Shown piece by piece: positions 8,883-17,219 of a stretch of 64,000 bases of DNA. Origin of the DNA: an uncultured Oscillospiraceae bacterium (GTDB taxonomy: Bacteria; Bacillota; Clostridia; Oscillospirales; Acutalibacteraceae); NCBI GenBank assembly GCA_949292425.1, contig CASEZK010000039.1, positions 1 to 64,000 on the forward strand, written 5' to 3'. A program made the position numbers and the translations under genes. Under the pieces are notes generated by a model, which worked only from the letters and a program-made list of their open reading frames with translations, was not told the origin of the DNA and did not search any database. Position 1 is the stretch's first letter. The number at the start of each line of letters is the position of its first letter.

Positions 8883-10079
8883 TTGAAAAATTTTTTAAAA
8901 AGAACATGGGCAAAAGTAGATTTAGATGCAATTGAAAATAATTTTTGGGAAATAAAGAAAGCTCTGAACTATGGTACGAAGATAATGTGCGTGCTAAAGG
9001 CTGACGCGTACGGACACGGAGCGGAAGCTCTAGCGCATTTGTATGAAGAGCTTGGAGCGAACTGGTTTGCGGTATCTAATATAGAAGAAGCGATTCAGTT
9101 GCGCGGTGATGGTATAACGACTCCGATTTTAATATTGGGCTACACCCCTGTAAATGAGGCTGTAAAGTTAAATGAAAATAATATTTCGCAGGCGGTTTTT
9201 TCAAAGAAATACGCTATGGATCTTTCTAATGAAGCAAAAAGCAAGAATGTGAAAGTTAATGTACACATAAAATTAGATACTGGTATGAGTAGGTTAGGCT
9301 TTTTATTTCAAGACGAAAACCGTGATAAATTGGCACTCGACGAGATAGAGTCTGTTGCAAAGCTGCCTAATTTGAATTTAGAGGGAATATTTACTCATTT
9401 TGCAGTATCCGATGAACCCGGTTTTGGAGAAGAAAAAACTGTCGAGCAGTACCGTTTATTTAAGTTAGCTGTTGATAAACTTGAAGAAAGAAATGTACAT
9501 ATACTGCTGAAACACTGCAGCAATAGCGCTGGTATATTGAATTATAAAAATATGAATTTTGATATGGTGAGGGCCGGGATAATCTTATATGGGTTATATC
9601 CATCAAACTTCAGAAAAACGGAGTTAAACTTAGTACCGGCTATGACATTAAAATCGGTAATTTCGCTTATAAAAAAAGTTCCAGCGGGAACGAAAATAAG
9701 CTATGGGTGCACATATATCACTAAGCGCGATACAAAAATAGCAACTGTACCTATAGGTTACGCAGATGGATACTTGAGGCTGTTTTCCGGCAAAGCACAT
9801 ATTCTGGTTGACGGAAAAAGGGCAGCAATTATAGGTAGAATTTGCATGGATCAGATGATGGTTGATGTTACAGATGTAGAAAATGTAAGTGAAAACAGCG
9901 AGGCTATCATTTTTGGAGGAGAAAAAGAAAAAGCTGTAACTTTAGATGAACTTGCAAAAATAGCAAATACTATAAATTATGAATTGCTATGCATTTTAAG
10001 CAAACGAGTACCGCGAATATATGTAAGAAAAAATCAGCTTGTAGATCAGCTAAATTATATATGTCCGAATAAAATATAA
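8883..10079 (+). CDS. alr: Alanine racemase
   Basis: PLP enzyme making D-alanine for peptidoglycan. The PLP lysine lies in MCVLKADAYGHGAEA. The partner catalytic tyrosine lies in the SYGCTYITKRDTKIATVPIG region, and VRAGIILYG and ICMDQMMVDVT are also conserved. Length is about 398 residues. The reading frame is open from a TTG at 8859, but that base sits at the predicted transcription start. TAGGAG at 8863-8867 then points to the TTG at 8883 as start, although the spacing is long. No partner gene is obviously co-transcribed except the VOC gene 36 bp downstream. Confidence 0.93.
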   Translation: MKNFLKRTWAKVDLDAIENNFWEIKKALNYGTKIMCVLKADAYGHGAEALAHLYEELGANWFAVSNIEEAIQLRGDGITTPILILGYTPVNEAVKLNENNISQAVFSKKYAMDLSNEAKSKNVKVNVHIKLDTGMSRLGFLFQDENRDKLALDEIESVAKLPNLNLEGIFTHFAVSDEPGFGEEKTVEQYRLFKLAVDKLEERNVHILLKHCSNSAGILNYKNMNFDMVRAGIILYGLYPSNFRKTELNLVPAMTLKSVISLIKKVPAGTKISYGCTYITKRDTKIATVPIGYADGYLRLFSGKAHILVDGKRAAIIGRICMDQMMVDVTDVENVSENSEAIIFGGEKEKAVTLDELAKIANTINYELLCILSKRVPRIYVRKNQLVDQLNYICPNKI

Positions 10080-10115
10080 AAGAGTGAATATACGAAATTA
10101 TGGAGGTTTGTAACT

Positions 10116-10496
10116 TTGGGAATTTTACATATGTCACACTGCGTATTTCCTACGCCAGATATTGATAAAACAGCGGAATATTATAAAAAAGTATTGGGTT
10201 TTTCTAGGGTAGACTATCTAGATGCAAATGAGCCACACATTTGTTTATATCGTGATGGTATAGAACTGATTCTGACTGATTCTAAAGGCCGTAAAGTTGT
10301 ACCAAATAGAGAACTGTATGGTTATGGCTATGATGCATATTTTATTGCGGAAGGTCAAGATGCTTTACAGTCTGAGTTTTTAAACAATGGTGCCACAATA
10401 ATAAGAAAACTATGTACAACCGATTATGACAACCGAGAATTTGTTTTGCAGGATGTCGATGGTCGTTGGATAGGACTTGGAATGAAGAAGAGTTAA
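10116..10496 (+). CDS. VOC (glyoxalase/bleomycin-resistance) superfamily protein
   Basis: 126 residues starting at TTG 10116, behind ATGGAGGTTTG. The single-domain VOC fold is indicated by MSHCVFPTPDIDKTAEYYKKVLGF at the start, EPHICLYRDGIELIL in the middle and EFVLQDVDGRWIGLG at the end. The family covers glyoxalases, dioxygenases and drug-binding proteins, and no subfamily is recognisable. It follows alr closely and may share its transcript. Confidence 0.8.
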   Translation: MGILHMSHCVFPTPDIDKTAEYYKKVLGFSRVDYLDANEPHICLYRDGIELILTDSKGRKVVPNRELYGYGYDAYFIAEGQDALQSEFLNNGATIIRKLCTTDYDNREFVLQDVDGRWIGLGMKKS

Positions 10497-10515
10497 AAAT
10501 TTTTTAATGATATTT

Positions 10516-10556
10516 TACTTAAGCTATGTTCACTAACAATGAATATAGCTTTTTAT
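10516..10556 (+). terminator. Rho-independent terminator after the VOC gene
   Basis: AAGCTATGTTC pairs imperfectly with GAATATAGCTT, followed by TTTTATT. Confidence 0.65.
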
Positions 10557-10641
10557 TATTGTGGATGGATATTTGACAGCTATTGTTATGTGAAGGCTTT
10601 ATTGATATAATTATAGCTATGCTTTAAAAAGAGGAGATTTT

Positions 10642-11291
10642 ATGGAACGAAAAAATTTACCGAACCCAAATTTAATTTTTCCTGTGCCGAATGTAAAAAC
10701 CGTAACATATGTAAGACCAACGATTAAAAATCCTAATATTATAGTTGGAGATTTTACGTATTTCAGCGACGTTGATTTTGAAGAGCACGTTACTCATCAT
10801 TACGACTTCTATGGCGATAAACTTTTAATAGGTAAGTTCTGCCAAATTGCAGCAGGTGTAAACTTTGTTATGAATGGCGCAAATCACAAGATGAACTCAG
10901 TAAGTACGTATCCATTTTATATATTTGAAGGTTGGAACCAAAATCCGCCGTCGATAACTGATTTACCTTACAAAGGAGATACAATCATAGGGAACGATGT
11001 TTGGATTGGGCAGGATGCTACGATAATGCCAGGAGTAAAAATTGGAGATGGAGCGATAATTGGGGCAAACAGCACAGTTGCTAGCAATGTAGATAATTTT
11101 ACTATAGTGGTGGGAAACCCTGCAAAACCAATACGAAAGAGGTTTGATGAAGAGTTGATAGGCTTGCTGGAAGATTTAAAGTGGTGGATTTGAACATAGA
11201 GGAGATAAGAGAACTTTTGCCTATACTGTATGAAAGCAATTTAGATAAAGTAAAAGTGGAAATAAGAGATTTTTTAAATAAACAAGGTTAG
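10642..11291 (+). pseudogene. Vat/CatB-type hexapeptide acetyltransferase, frameshifted near the 3' end
   Basis: Left-handed beta-helix acetyltransferase of the xenobiotic (streptogramin/chloramphenicol) family, transferring acetyl from CoA. IGKFCQIAAGVNFVMNGANHKM carries the family's catalytic His, followed by GNDVWIGQDATIMPGV and VVGNPAKPIRKRF. The frame stops at 11193 after LKWWI, but the next frame continues at once as DLNIEEIRELLPIL and on to a TAG at 11289. Adding one G to GTGGTGGATT (11181-11190) restores the normal KWWD...C-terminus of about 216 residues. The lost segment is the C-terminal helix that packs on the trimer, so the truncated 183-residue product could still be partly active. 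SD is GAGGAG before the ATG. Confidence 0.82.
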
Positions 11292-11317
11292 AAATTTTAA
11301 GATGGAGGACTGATTTT

Positions 11318-11884
11318 ATGATTGATAATAAAAAAATAGAGAAGGCTATAGAGGAAATATTAGAGGCAATAGGCGAAGACAAAAATAGGGAAGGGCTGAA
11401 GGAAACTCCACAGCGTGTAACAAAAATGTTTAACGAGATTTTTTCAGGATATGAGGAAACAGCGGACAATCTTGTGAAAATATTTAACGAAAAATATAGA
11501 TCAGATGAAATAATAGCTGTAACTGATATACCTTTTTGCTCTATGTGTGAACATCACATGATGCCTTTTTATGGGAAAGTAAGTATAGCATATTTACCAA
11601 AGGACGAAAAAATTATTGGGATATCGAAATTTTCCAGAATAATAAATTACTTTTCAAAGAGGCTTCAAGTACAGGAACGCTTAACAAAGCAAATCTCAGA
11701 CTTCTTGTATGAAAAACTTGACCCATTTGGAATTATAGTTATCATTGAAGCCGAACATATGTGCATGACTATGAGGGGTGTGAATGCTCTTAACAGCAAA
11801 ACGAGAACAATAGTGACAAATGGCGTTTTAAAAGAAGATAGCGCATTGAGAAGTGAATCGTTAGCAATGTTAGGGAGATCTTAA
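11318..11884 (+). CDS. folE: GTP cyclohydrolase I
   Basis: First step of folate synthesis: GTP to dihydroneopterin triphosphate. At 188 residues it has the FolE type I length. Zinc and catalytic residues are visible in FCSMCEHHMMPF (Cys and His pair) and in EAEHMCMTMRGV (second Cys, His). KLQETPQ-like GLKETPQRVTKMF lies near the N-terminus. SD ATGGAGGA precedes the ATG at 11318. It opens the cluster folE-folP-folB-folK-radical SAM, all on the plus strand with short gaps or overlaps. Confidence 0.97.
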   Translation: MIDNKKIEKAIEEILEAIGEDKNREGLKETPQRVTKMFNEIFSGYEETADNLVKIFNEKYRSDEIIAVTDIPFCSMCEHHMMPFYGKVSIAYLPKDEKIIGISKFSRIINYFSKRLQVQERLTKQISDFLYEKLDPFGIIVIIEAEHMCMTMRGVNALNSKTRTIVTNGVLKEDSALRSESLAMLGRS

Positions 11885-11906
11885 AATTTTAGATAGGAAG
11901 ATTTAT

Positions 11907-12701
11907 ATGTGTGTGTTTAAAGCAGGAAAGTACGAATTTTTCTTAAAAGAAAGAACTTACGTGATGGGCATATTAAATGTTACGCCAGATTCATTTTTTG
12001 ACGGTAACAATTACATGGAACCGTCACTGGCTGTGGCGCGTGCCATTCAACTGCAAGCGGAAGGAGCAGATATTGTAGATATAGGGGCACAGTCTACTAT
12101 ACCCGGATATAAAGAAATTTCGCCAGAAGAAGAATTGGAGCGACTCATTCCGGTATTAAAAGCGTTAAGAGGGAAATTACACGTGCCGGTTTCAGTTGAC
12201 ACATATTACCCGCTGGTAGCTGACAAAGCTTTGGAGCAAGGAGCTTCTATAATAAACGATGTGCATGGACTTAAAGATAAAAAAATGCTGGAGTCTGTGG
12301 TAAGCTCAGACTGTGGTGTAGTAGTTATGCATGATGGGCCAATGAATAAAGCTAAAGATTTTTTTGAAGAAAGACTAATGGCATTGGGAGACTATAATAT
12401 ACAAAAAGACAGAATTTGCTTTGACCCTGGCATAGGATTTGGAAAAGTTTATAATGAAGACATTTTTGCCATTAAGAACATTCAAAACTACCGTTTAGAA
12501 GAATTTCCGATACTTATTGGGCTTTCTAATAAAAGAGTAATAAAAAACGCGTCCGGAGCAAGCCTACTGAAAGATAGGCTGTATGGCACAATAGCTGCAA
12601 ACATTTTAGCAGTACAAAATGGAGCAAATTTTATTAGAGTTCATGACGTGAAGGCTCACGTTTTGGCGCTTAATTCTTATAGAAATATACTGAAGGGTTA
12701 A
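11907..12701 (+). CDS. folP: Dihydropteroate synthase
   Basis: Condenses 6-hydroxymethyl-dihydropterin pyrophosphate with p-aminobenzoate. MGILNVTPDSFFDG near residue 22 and the DIGAQSTIPG loop (usually DIGGESTRPG) are the two DHPS signatures. SVDTYY, INDVHG, CFDPGIGFGK and a final FIRVHDVKAH follow in family order. 264 residues. The second loop differs (AQSTIPG for GESTRPG), which may affect pABA binding, but the fold appears intact. It sits 22 bp after folE. Confidence 0.93.
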   Translation: MCVFKAGKYEFFLKERTYVMGILNVTPDSFFDGNNYMEPSLAVARAIQLQAEGADIVDIGAQSTIPGYKEISPEEELERLIPVLKALRGKLHVPVSVDTYYPLVADKALEQGASIINDVHGLKDKKMLESVVSSDCGVVVMHDGPMNKAKDFFEERLMALGDYNIQKDRICFDPGIGFGKVYNEDIFAIKNIQNYRLEEFPILIGLSNKRVIKNASGASLLKDRLYGTIAANILAVQNGANFIRVHDVKAHVLALNSYRNILKG

Positions 12702-12713
12702 AATTTAATTTTT

Positions 12714-13085
12714 ATGGACAAGATTATAATTAAAAATTTAAAGGTTTATTCTTACCACGGGGTGAATGATGAAGAAAAAGTCAAGGGGCAAGAATTTGCA
12801 GTAGATGCCATTTTAGAGCTTGATTTATCGACCGCGTGTGACAGTGATGATGTAAACGATACGGTAAGCTACGCAAAGGTAATAAAGACGATAGGAAAAG
12901 TTATGGGTAGAGAAAGCTATAACTTACTTTAGAAGTTGGCTATGCAAATTATAAAAGAAATTTTTTTATTGTATACAGCTGTTGAAAGTGTAGAAATCTT
13001 TGTGAAAAAACCAATGGCGCCTATTAAAGCGAATTTCGACTACGTTGCGGTTAACTTAAAAAGATGTAGGAGTGATATACTATAA
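12714..13085 (+). pseudogene. folB: Dihydroneopterin aldolase interrupted by an in-frame TAG
   Basis: FolB converts dihydroneopterin to 6-hydroxymethyl-dihydropterin. The first 72 codons (KNLKVYSYHGVNDEEK, DTVSYAKVIKTI, ESYNLL) are followed by TAG at 12930-12932. Reading on in the same frame gives KLAMQIIKEIFLL, VESVEIFVKKP, then APIKANFDYVAVNL, ending at TAA 13083. That is the whole FolB C-terminal half, for a total near 123 residues, the normal length. The TAG stands where the family has Glu (YNLLEKLA), so GAG to TAG is the simplest change. TAG ends other genes here, so recoding is unlikely. As it stands folate synthesis would be blocked unless readthrough or a second folB exists. Confidence 0.85.
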
Positions 13086-13090
13086 AAAAG

Positions 13091-13600
13091 GTGATATTAT
13101 CGATTGGAACGAATCTAGGAGATAAGTTGGAAAACTTAAAACTTGCGGTTAAAGCGCTTGATAATTTGTGCAAAACTAAAGTTGTAGAAATATCAAGCGT
13201 CTATGAAACAGAACCATTTGGGGTACTTGAAAAGCAAGAAAATTACTATAATTGCTGTTTGATTTTAGAAACAAGTTTGCAGCTAAGTACGCTATTGGGT
13301 GCGGCTTTGGGAATAGAATCTGCTTTGGGGAGAAAACGAAGTCATAAAAACGCTTCAAGGATAATTGACATAGATTTAATTTACGCGGAGGGTGAAGCAA
13401 TTTCGACTGAAGACTTGGTGTTGCCTCACCCCCGAGCTTTACAAAGGGCGTTTGTATTGGTACCTATTTACGAAATGATAGGCGAAAAAGAACTTTTAAA
13501 TTTTGACTTTTATGGTAGCTTAAAAAAGCTAGATACTTCTACAGTAAAACTGTTGTGCACTCTTTCTCTGAAAGGGTTTATTGGTGAGGCTCAACTATGA
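13091..13600 (+). CDS. folK: 2-amino-4-hydroxy-6-hydroxymethyldihydropteridine pyrophosphokinase
   Basis: Transfers pyrophosphate from ATP to hydroxymethyl-dihydropterin. Signatures are ILSIGTNLGDKLENL, VYETEPFG, ENYYNCCL, LGRKRSHKNASRIIDIDLIY (metal and ATP site) and LPHPRALQRAFVL. The usual N-terminus is M-K-K-V-I-L-S; here that frame begins at ATA 13082 (ATA AAA AAG GTG), so the normal ATG seems lost. The first standard start is GTG 13091, which would remove two to three residues of strand 1 and is poorly spaced from AGGAG at 13069. Its stop overlaps the next gene as ATGA. Confidence 0.88.
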   Translation: MILSIGTNLGDKLENLKLAVKALDNLCKTKVVEISSVYETEPFGVLEKQENYYNCCLILETSLQLSTLLGAALGIESALGRKRSHKNASRIIDIDLIYAEGEAISTEDLVLPHPRALQRAFVLVPIYEMIGEKELLNFDFYGSLKKLDTSTVKLLCTLSLKGFIGEAQL

Positions 13601-14289
13601 AAAGTTTGAACAGATATGCTGTCATAAATAAAAAATTGCAAAGAGAAATGGTGTTGTTAGTAGGGAATGGGTGCAAGTGGAGAAAATGCACGTTTTGCGA
13701 TTATCATAAAGATACATCTAGAAACACATATGAAGTGAATAAGGAAGTTTTAAAAAGGGTAACGGGTCAATATGGTGTGCTGGATGTAATAAATTCTGGT
13801 TCTTGTTTTGAGCTAGATGAAAAAACTATAAGTCTTATTAGAAAAATATCTTGTGAAAAAAGTTTACAAATGCTTTGGTTTGAAGCACATTAGATGTATC
13901 ATAAAAATCTGAACGATTTTAAAGAATTGTTTAATGGAAAAGAAGTGAAATTTAGAGCTGGTATAGAAACTTTTAATATAAAAATTAGAAATTTATGGCG
14001 AAAAGGTATACCAGATATTGTAACAGCAGAGGAAATATCTCAATATTTTCAAGGCGTTTGTCTTTTAGTAGGAGTAAAAGGTCAAACTAGAGAAATGATA
14101 TTAAAAGATATTGAAATTGCTGATAAGTATTTTGAATATTTTAGTGTAAATGTTTTTAATGAAAATACTACATATGTGAAACCTGACAAAAAGTTAATAG
14201 ATTGGTTTGTAAGGGAAATAGCTCCTAAGTTAGAAAATAACCAAAAAGTTGAGGTATTAATTCAAAATACAGATTTAGGTTTGGGATAA
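13597..14289 (+). pseudogene. Radical SAM protein of the folate operon, interrupted by an in-frame TAG
   Basis: The cluster motif is CKWRKCTFC (CxxxCxxC, about residues 26-34). The first 98 codons end LWFEAH, then TAG at 13891-13893. The same frame continues as MYHKNLNDFKELF, VKFRAGIETFN and QGVCLLVGVKGQT, ending VLIQNTDLGLG at 14289, so a ~230-residue protein is rebuilt by one codon. Related radical SAM proteins have a bulky residue (probably Trp, TGG) at the TAG. The ATG overlaps the folK stop, so it belongs to the operon. The exact reaction is unknown to me; a role in pterin or queuosine-type metabolism is only a guess from context. There is no second domain. Confidence 0.75.
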
Positions 14290-14330
14290 ATGTCTAAAAA
14301 ATATGCATAAATTTACACGCACAGTGGCTG

Positions 14331-14359
14331 TTGATTTTTATATTATATAAGTGTATAAT
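14331..14359 (+). promoter_or_regulatory. Sigma-A promoter of sdaAB-sdaAA
   Basis: TTGATT at 14331 and TATAAT at 14354 with a 17-bp spacer, about 60 bp before the sdaAB start. Confidence 0.75.
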
Positions 14360-14419
14360 ATAATTATGAAAGACACGAATATTGTTTTGTGCTTTTAATA
14401 TAATATTAAGGAGGCAATT

Positions 14420-15085
14420 ATGGGAAGAGGATTATTTGGAGTACTTGGGCCCTCTATGATTGGACCGTCTAGCTCACATACTGCTGGTGCTGCTAGAATA
14501 GGTCTAATGTGCAGGTCTGTAGCGCAATGTGATGTATCGGAAGTTACATTCTTTTTGCATGGGTCATTTGCAACTACATATAAAGGGCATGGTACTGACA
14601 GGGCATTAGTTGGCGGACTTTTGGGCATGCAAACTGATGACGAAAGAATAATTCACTCACTTGAAATTGCGAAACAAAAAGGAATAAAAGTAAATTTTGT
14701 AAAAACTGATTTAGGAAACGTACATCCAAACACTGTAGAAGCAGTTATGACGAACAAAAATGGAGAAACTTCAAGTGTAGTAGCGTCGTCTGTTGGTGGA
14801 GGCGAAATAAATCTAGTTTCGGTTAATGGTTTTCATGCGGATCTTTCTGGATACTACAATGCGTTGATTATTAGGCATCTTGATAAGGTTGGTATGATAA
14901 GTAAAATTACAGCTCTTTTTGAAAAACATGATATTAACATAGTTTCATTGTCGAACAACCGCGAAGGAAAAGGCAAAATAGCAATCACTATAATCGAGAT
15001 GGACGGTGAATCAAATAAAGAATTACTCTCAGAGCTTTCGAGTATAGAGGACGTTTATACTGTTTCTAATATAAATAAGATATAG
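14420..15085 (+). CDS. sdaAB: L-serine dehydratase, iron-sulfur-dependent, beta subunit
   Basis: With the alpha subunit it deaminates L-serine to pyruvate and ammonia. GVLGPSMIGPSSSHTAGAAR at the N-terminus is the family signature, and HGSFATTYKGHGTDRALVGG follows. A C-terminal ACT domain (about residues 150-221: KVGMISKITALFEKHDINI) probably senses amino acids. The ATG at 14420 follows AAGGAGGCAATT. The stop is 13 bp from sdaAA. Confidence 0.95.
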   Translation: MGRGLFGVLGPSMIGPSSSHTAGAARIGLMCRSVAQCDVSEVTFFLHGSFATTYKGHGTDRALVGGLLGMQTDDERIIHSLEIAKQKGIKVNFVKTDLGNVHPNTVEAVMTNKNGETSSVVASSVGGGEINLVSVNGFHADLSGYYNALIIRHLDKVGMISKITALFEKHDINIVSLSNNREGKGKIAITIIEMDGESNKELLSELSSIEDVYTVSNINKI

Positions 15086-15098
15086 GGAGTTAAAGGCT

Positions 15099-15971
15099 AT
15101 GTATAATAATGCTAACGAATTAAAGGCTTTATGCGAGGAGAGAAACCAGAAAATTTGTGACGTTGCTATAGAAGAAGAAGCAAAGTTAAATGAATCAACA
15201 GTAGAACAGATTTATCAAAAGTTCAGAGAAAACATACAAATAATGAAACAAGCATGCAATAAAACTTTGGAAAAAGAGATACCGTCAATAAGCGGGCTTA
15301 CTTCAGGAATGGCTAAAAAGTTGTTTGATTATATGAAAAAAGGAAGTACCGTTTTATCTGGAGATGTTTTAAAAGGTGTTGCATACTCTTTGTCATGCTT
15401 TGAAGTGAATACATCTATGGGACGAATAGTTGCAGCACCTACAGCTGGTTCTTGTGGGATTTTACCGGCTTGCTTATTTATGTTGGCGGAAAAAATAAAT
15501 GCCGATGAAGATAAATTGATAAAAGCCTTTGCTACAGCGGCATCTATTGGAACTATAATTGAAAAAAATGCGACACTCTCTGGCGCAGAAGGCGGATGTC
15601 AAGCCGAATGTGGCAGTGCTTCTGCTATGGCAGCGGCAGCTATGACGGAAATGCTTGGTGGCTGTGTGGACCAATGTCTGCATGCGGCATCTATGACTAT
15701 AACTAACGTTATGGGGCAGGTGTGTGACCCAATAGCTGGCTTGGTGGAAATACCTTGTGCAAAGCGCAACGCGATAGGAGTAGTAAATGCTTTATTGTGT
15801 ACAGACTTGGCAATGGCAGGAATAAAGTGTTTTGTCCCGCTTGACGAAGTAATTGATGCAATGTACGAAGTAGGAAAGTCATTGCCTCCAGAACTAAGGG
15901 AAACGGGTCTTGGCGGATTAGCTGGTACACCTACAGGTATTGCTACAAGAAAAAGGATATTTGGAGAATAA
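15099..15971 (+). CDS. sdaAA: L-serine dehydratase, iron-sulfur-dependent, alpha subunit
   Basis: Catalytic subunit binding an oxygen-labile [4Fe-4S] cluster. APTAGSCGILP and AEGGCQAECGSASAMAAAA carry conserved cysteines, and CDPIAGLVEIPC a third. The C-terminus is LGGLAGTPTGIATRKRIFG. 290 residues, normal for the two-subunit Firmicute enzyme. Translated with sdaAB, followed by a terminator. Presence of this enzyme fits an anaerobic amino-acid-using Clostridia. Confidence 0.96.
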   Translation: MYNNANELKALCEERNQKICDVAIEEEAKLNESTVEQIYQKFRENIQIMKQACNKTLEKEIPSISGLTSGMAKKLFDYMKKGSTVLSGDVLKGVAYSLSCFEVNTSMGRIVAAPTAGSCGILPACLFMLAEKINADEDKLIKAFATAASIGTIIEKNATLSGAEGGCQAECGSASAMAAAAMTEMLGGCVDQCLHAASMTITNVMGQVCDPIAGLVEIPCAKRNAIGVVNALLCTDLAMAGIKCFVPLDEVIDAMYEVGKSLPPELRETGLGGLAGTPTGIATRKRIFGE

Positions 15972-16013
15972 ATTTTTTATGAATAAAAATTAATTGGTGT
16001 AATTATATGTTAA

Positions 16014-16043
16014 AAATGGCATCTCGTAAGAGATGTCATTTTA
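16014..16043 (+). terminator. Rho-independent terminator after sdaAA
   Basis: ATGGCATCTC pairs with GAGATGTCAT (one wobble) around GTAA, followed by TTTAT. Confidence 0.75.
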
Positions 16044-16112
16044 TGTTACTTGTTATCATTTATCAGTGCAAAGTATTATAAATTCTGTGTGATGTTAATT
16101 TTATAAAGAACC

Positions 16113-16877
16113 TTAGTATTCTGCACATAGAAACGTGATGTATTCTTCTAAGCATAAATCATTTTCCTTCATTTTTTGTGCGTTTTCCTTTCCTACGTAG
16201 CGAAAATGCCATGGTTCATATATCTTCCCCGTAATGCTTTGTTTGTTGTTATCATATCTTAAAATGAAACCGTAATTTTGTGAATTTTCCATTAACCATT
16301 GGTACTCATTGCTGTAACAAAAGTCATCTTTTACACCATTTAGGTCAACAGCTATACCGATGTTATGTTCACTCATTCCGGGTTTTGCAATAATGCCTTG
16401 TGCTAAGTTTGTAGAATCTGCATCGGTATAAACTTTATTCTTATATTCATTTATTTTCTTTGAAAACAACTCACCTTGTTTTTCTAATGACCTATACCCT
16501 GATGACACCCACAGCTTTATGTTTTGTAGAATGGCATCATTTATCATATCTCCCAAGCTCTCTCTTATTCTTGCATCAATCAAAACATTGTTATATTCTT
16601 TCAGATTTAGTTTATAGTCTGGAGGAACCTCATTTTGATTATTTATTACTATCAATTCCCAATCACAGATATTATTCCATTCAGTAAAATCTGATTTAAC
16701 TAGATCTTTTTTATCTATAATTTCTACGTTTTTGCTTCCTGCTGACTCACTTTCTGATTTGTGAGGTATGTTGTTAGCTGATACGAGTAACAAAAATAAA
16801 ACTATTAAGGATATTATTGAGATCAAAAAAGATAAATATGCTATAGTTAAAAAGTATTTTGTTTTCTGTCTATGCAT
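16113..16877 (-). CDS. VanY-type D-Ala-D-Ala carboxypeptidase (peptidase M15B)
   Basis: Zinc peptidase trimming peptidoglycan stem peptides. The frame extends to 16940, but the ATG at 16877 follows CTGGAGGTAAAC and gives 254 residues. A signal-anchor (about residues 10-32) comes first. The M15B core is WVSSGYRSLEKQGELF, then KPGMSEHNIGIAVDLNG (zinc His and Asp) and YEPWHFRYVG (catalytic Glu and second His, EPWHxRYVG). Length matches single-domain VanY/DdcB proteins. No vancomycin-resistance genes are nearby, so a housekeeping wall-remodelling role is likely. Confidence 0.92.
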   Translation of the reverse strand: MHRQKTKYFLTIAYLSFLISIISLIVLFLLLVSANNIPHKSESESAGSKNVEIIDKKDLVKSDFTEWNNICDWELIVINNQNEVPPDYKLNLKEYNNVLIDARIRESLGDMINDAILQNIKLWVSSGYRSLEKQGELFSKKINEYKNKVYTDADSTNLAQGIIAKPGMSEHNIGIAVDLNGVKDDFCYSNEYQWLMENSQNYGFILRYDNNKQSITGKIYEPWHFRYVGKENAQKMKENDLCLEEYITFLCAEY

Positions 16878-17219
16878 TTTTATGTTTACCTCCAGCGACT
16901 TTATAATATAATATTTCCCTTTTTTAACTTTAATAAACAAATGGTCAAGCGGTGGCAGTCTTGTTAGCTCAATTAAATTTGTAAACTTATTGATTATTTT
17001 ATGTCTGAAATTTTAGTTAGATATTCTTTTTTATCAAATCTTATGTAAATCTTGATTAAAAAATTTTTTGTAGTATAATAAAGTAAACTAAAATATAAAT
17101 TTAATTAAATGGGCTTTGTGATTTTTTTTAATTTTTTAGTAAAAAAACTAGCTTTTTTATTTATTTTATGTTATCATATATCGTAGCTATTTTTTCTTAA
17201 AAGAAAGGATGTAACTTAA
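16878..17219. other. Divergent AT-rich control region between vanY-like gene and secA
   Basis: About 340 bp without a gene. Possible secA promoter elements are TTGATT at 17053 and TATAAT at 17074, but the 15-bp spacer is short, so this is weak. AAAAAACTAGCTTTTTTA near 17144-17162 could form a small hairpin in the secA leader. The rest is AT-rich with no coding signal that I can see. Confidence 0.4.

Noticed and set aside
10642-11291. Two separate genes, an acetyltransferase and a small downstream ORF
   Set aside because: The downstream frame has no start or SD and matches the expected C-terminus of the same family, so one frameshifted gene is simpler.
12930-13893. TAG as a sense codon (pyrrolysine or amber recoding)
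   Set aside because: TAG ends several intact genes here (the GH10-like gene, mtaB, degV, glmU), and no suppressor tRNA is visible in the window. The two TAG sites fit simple GAG and TGG mutations. Kept only as a minor alternative.
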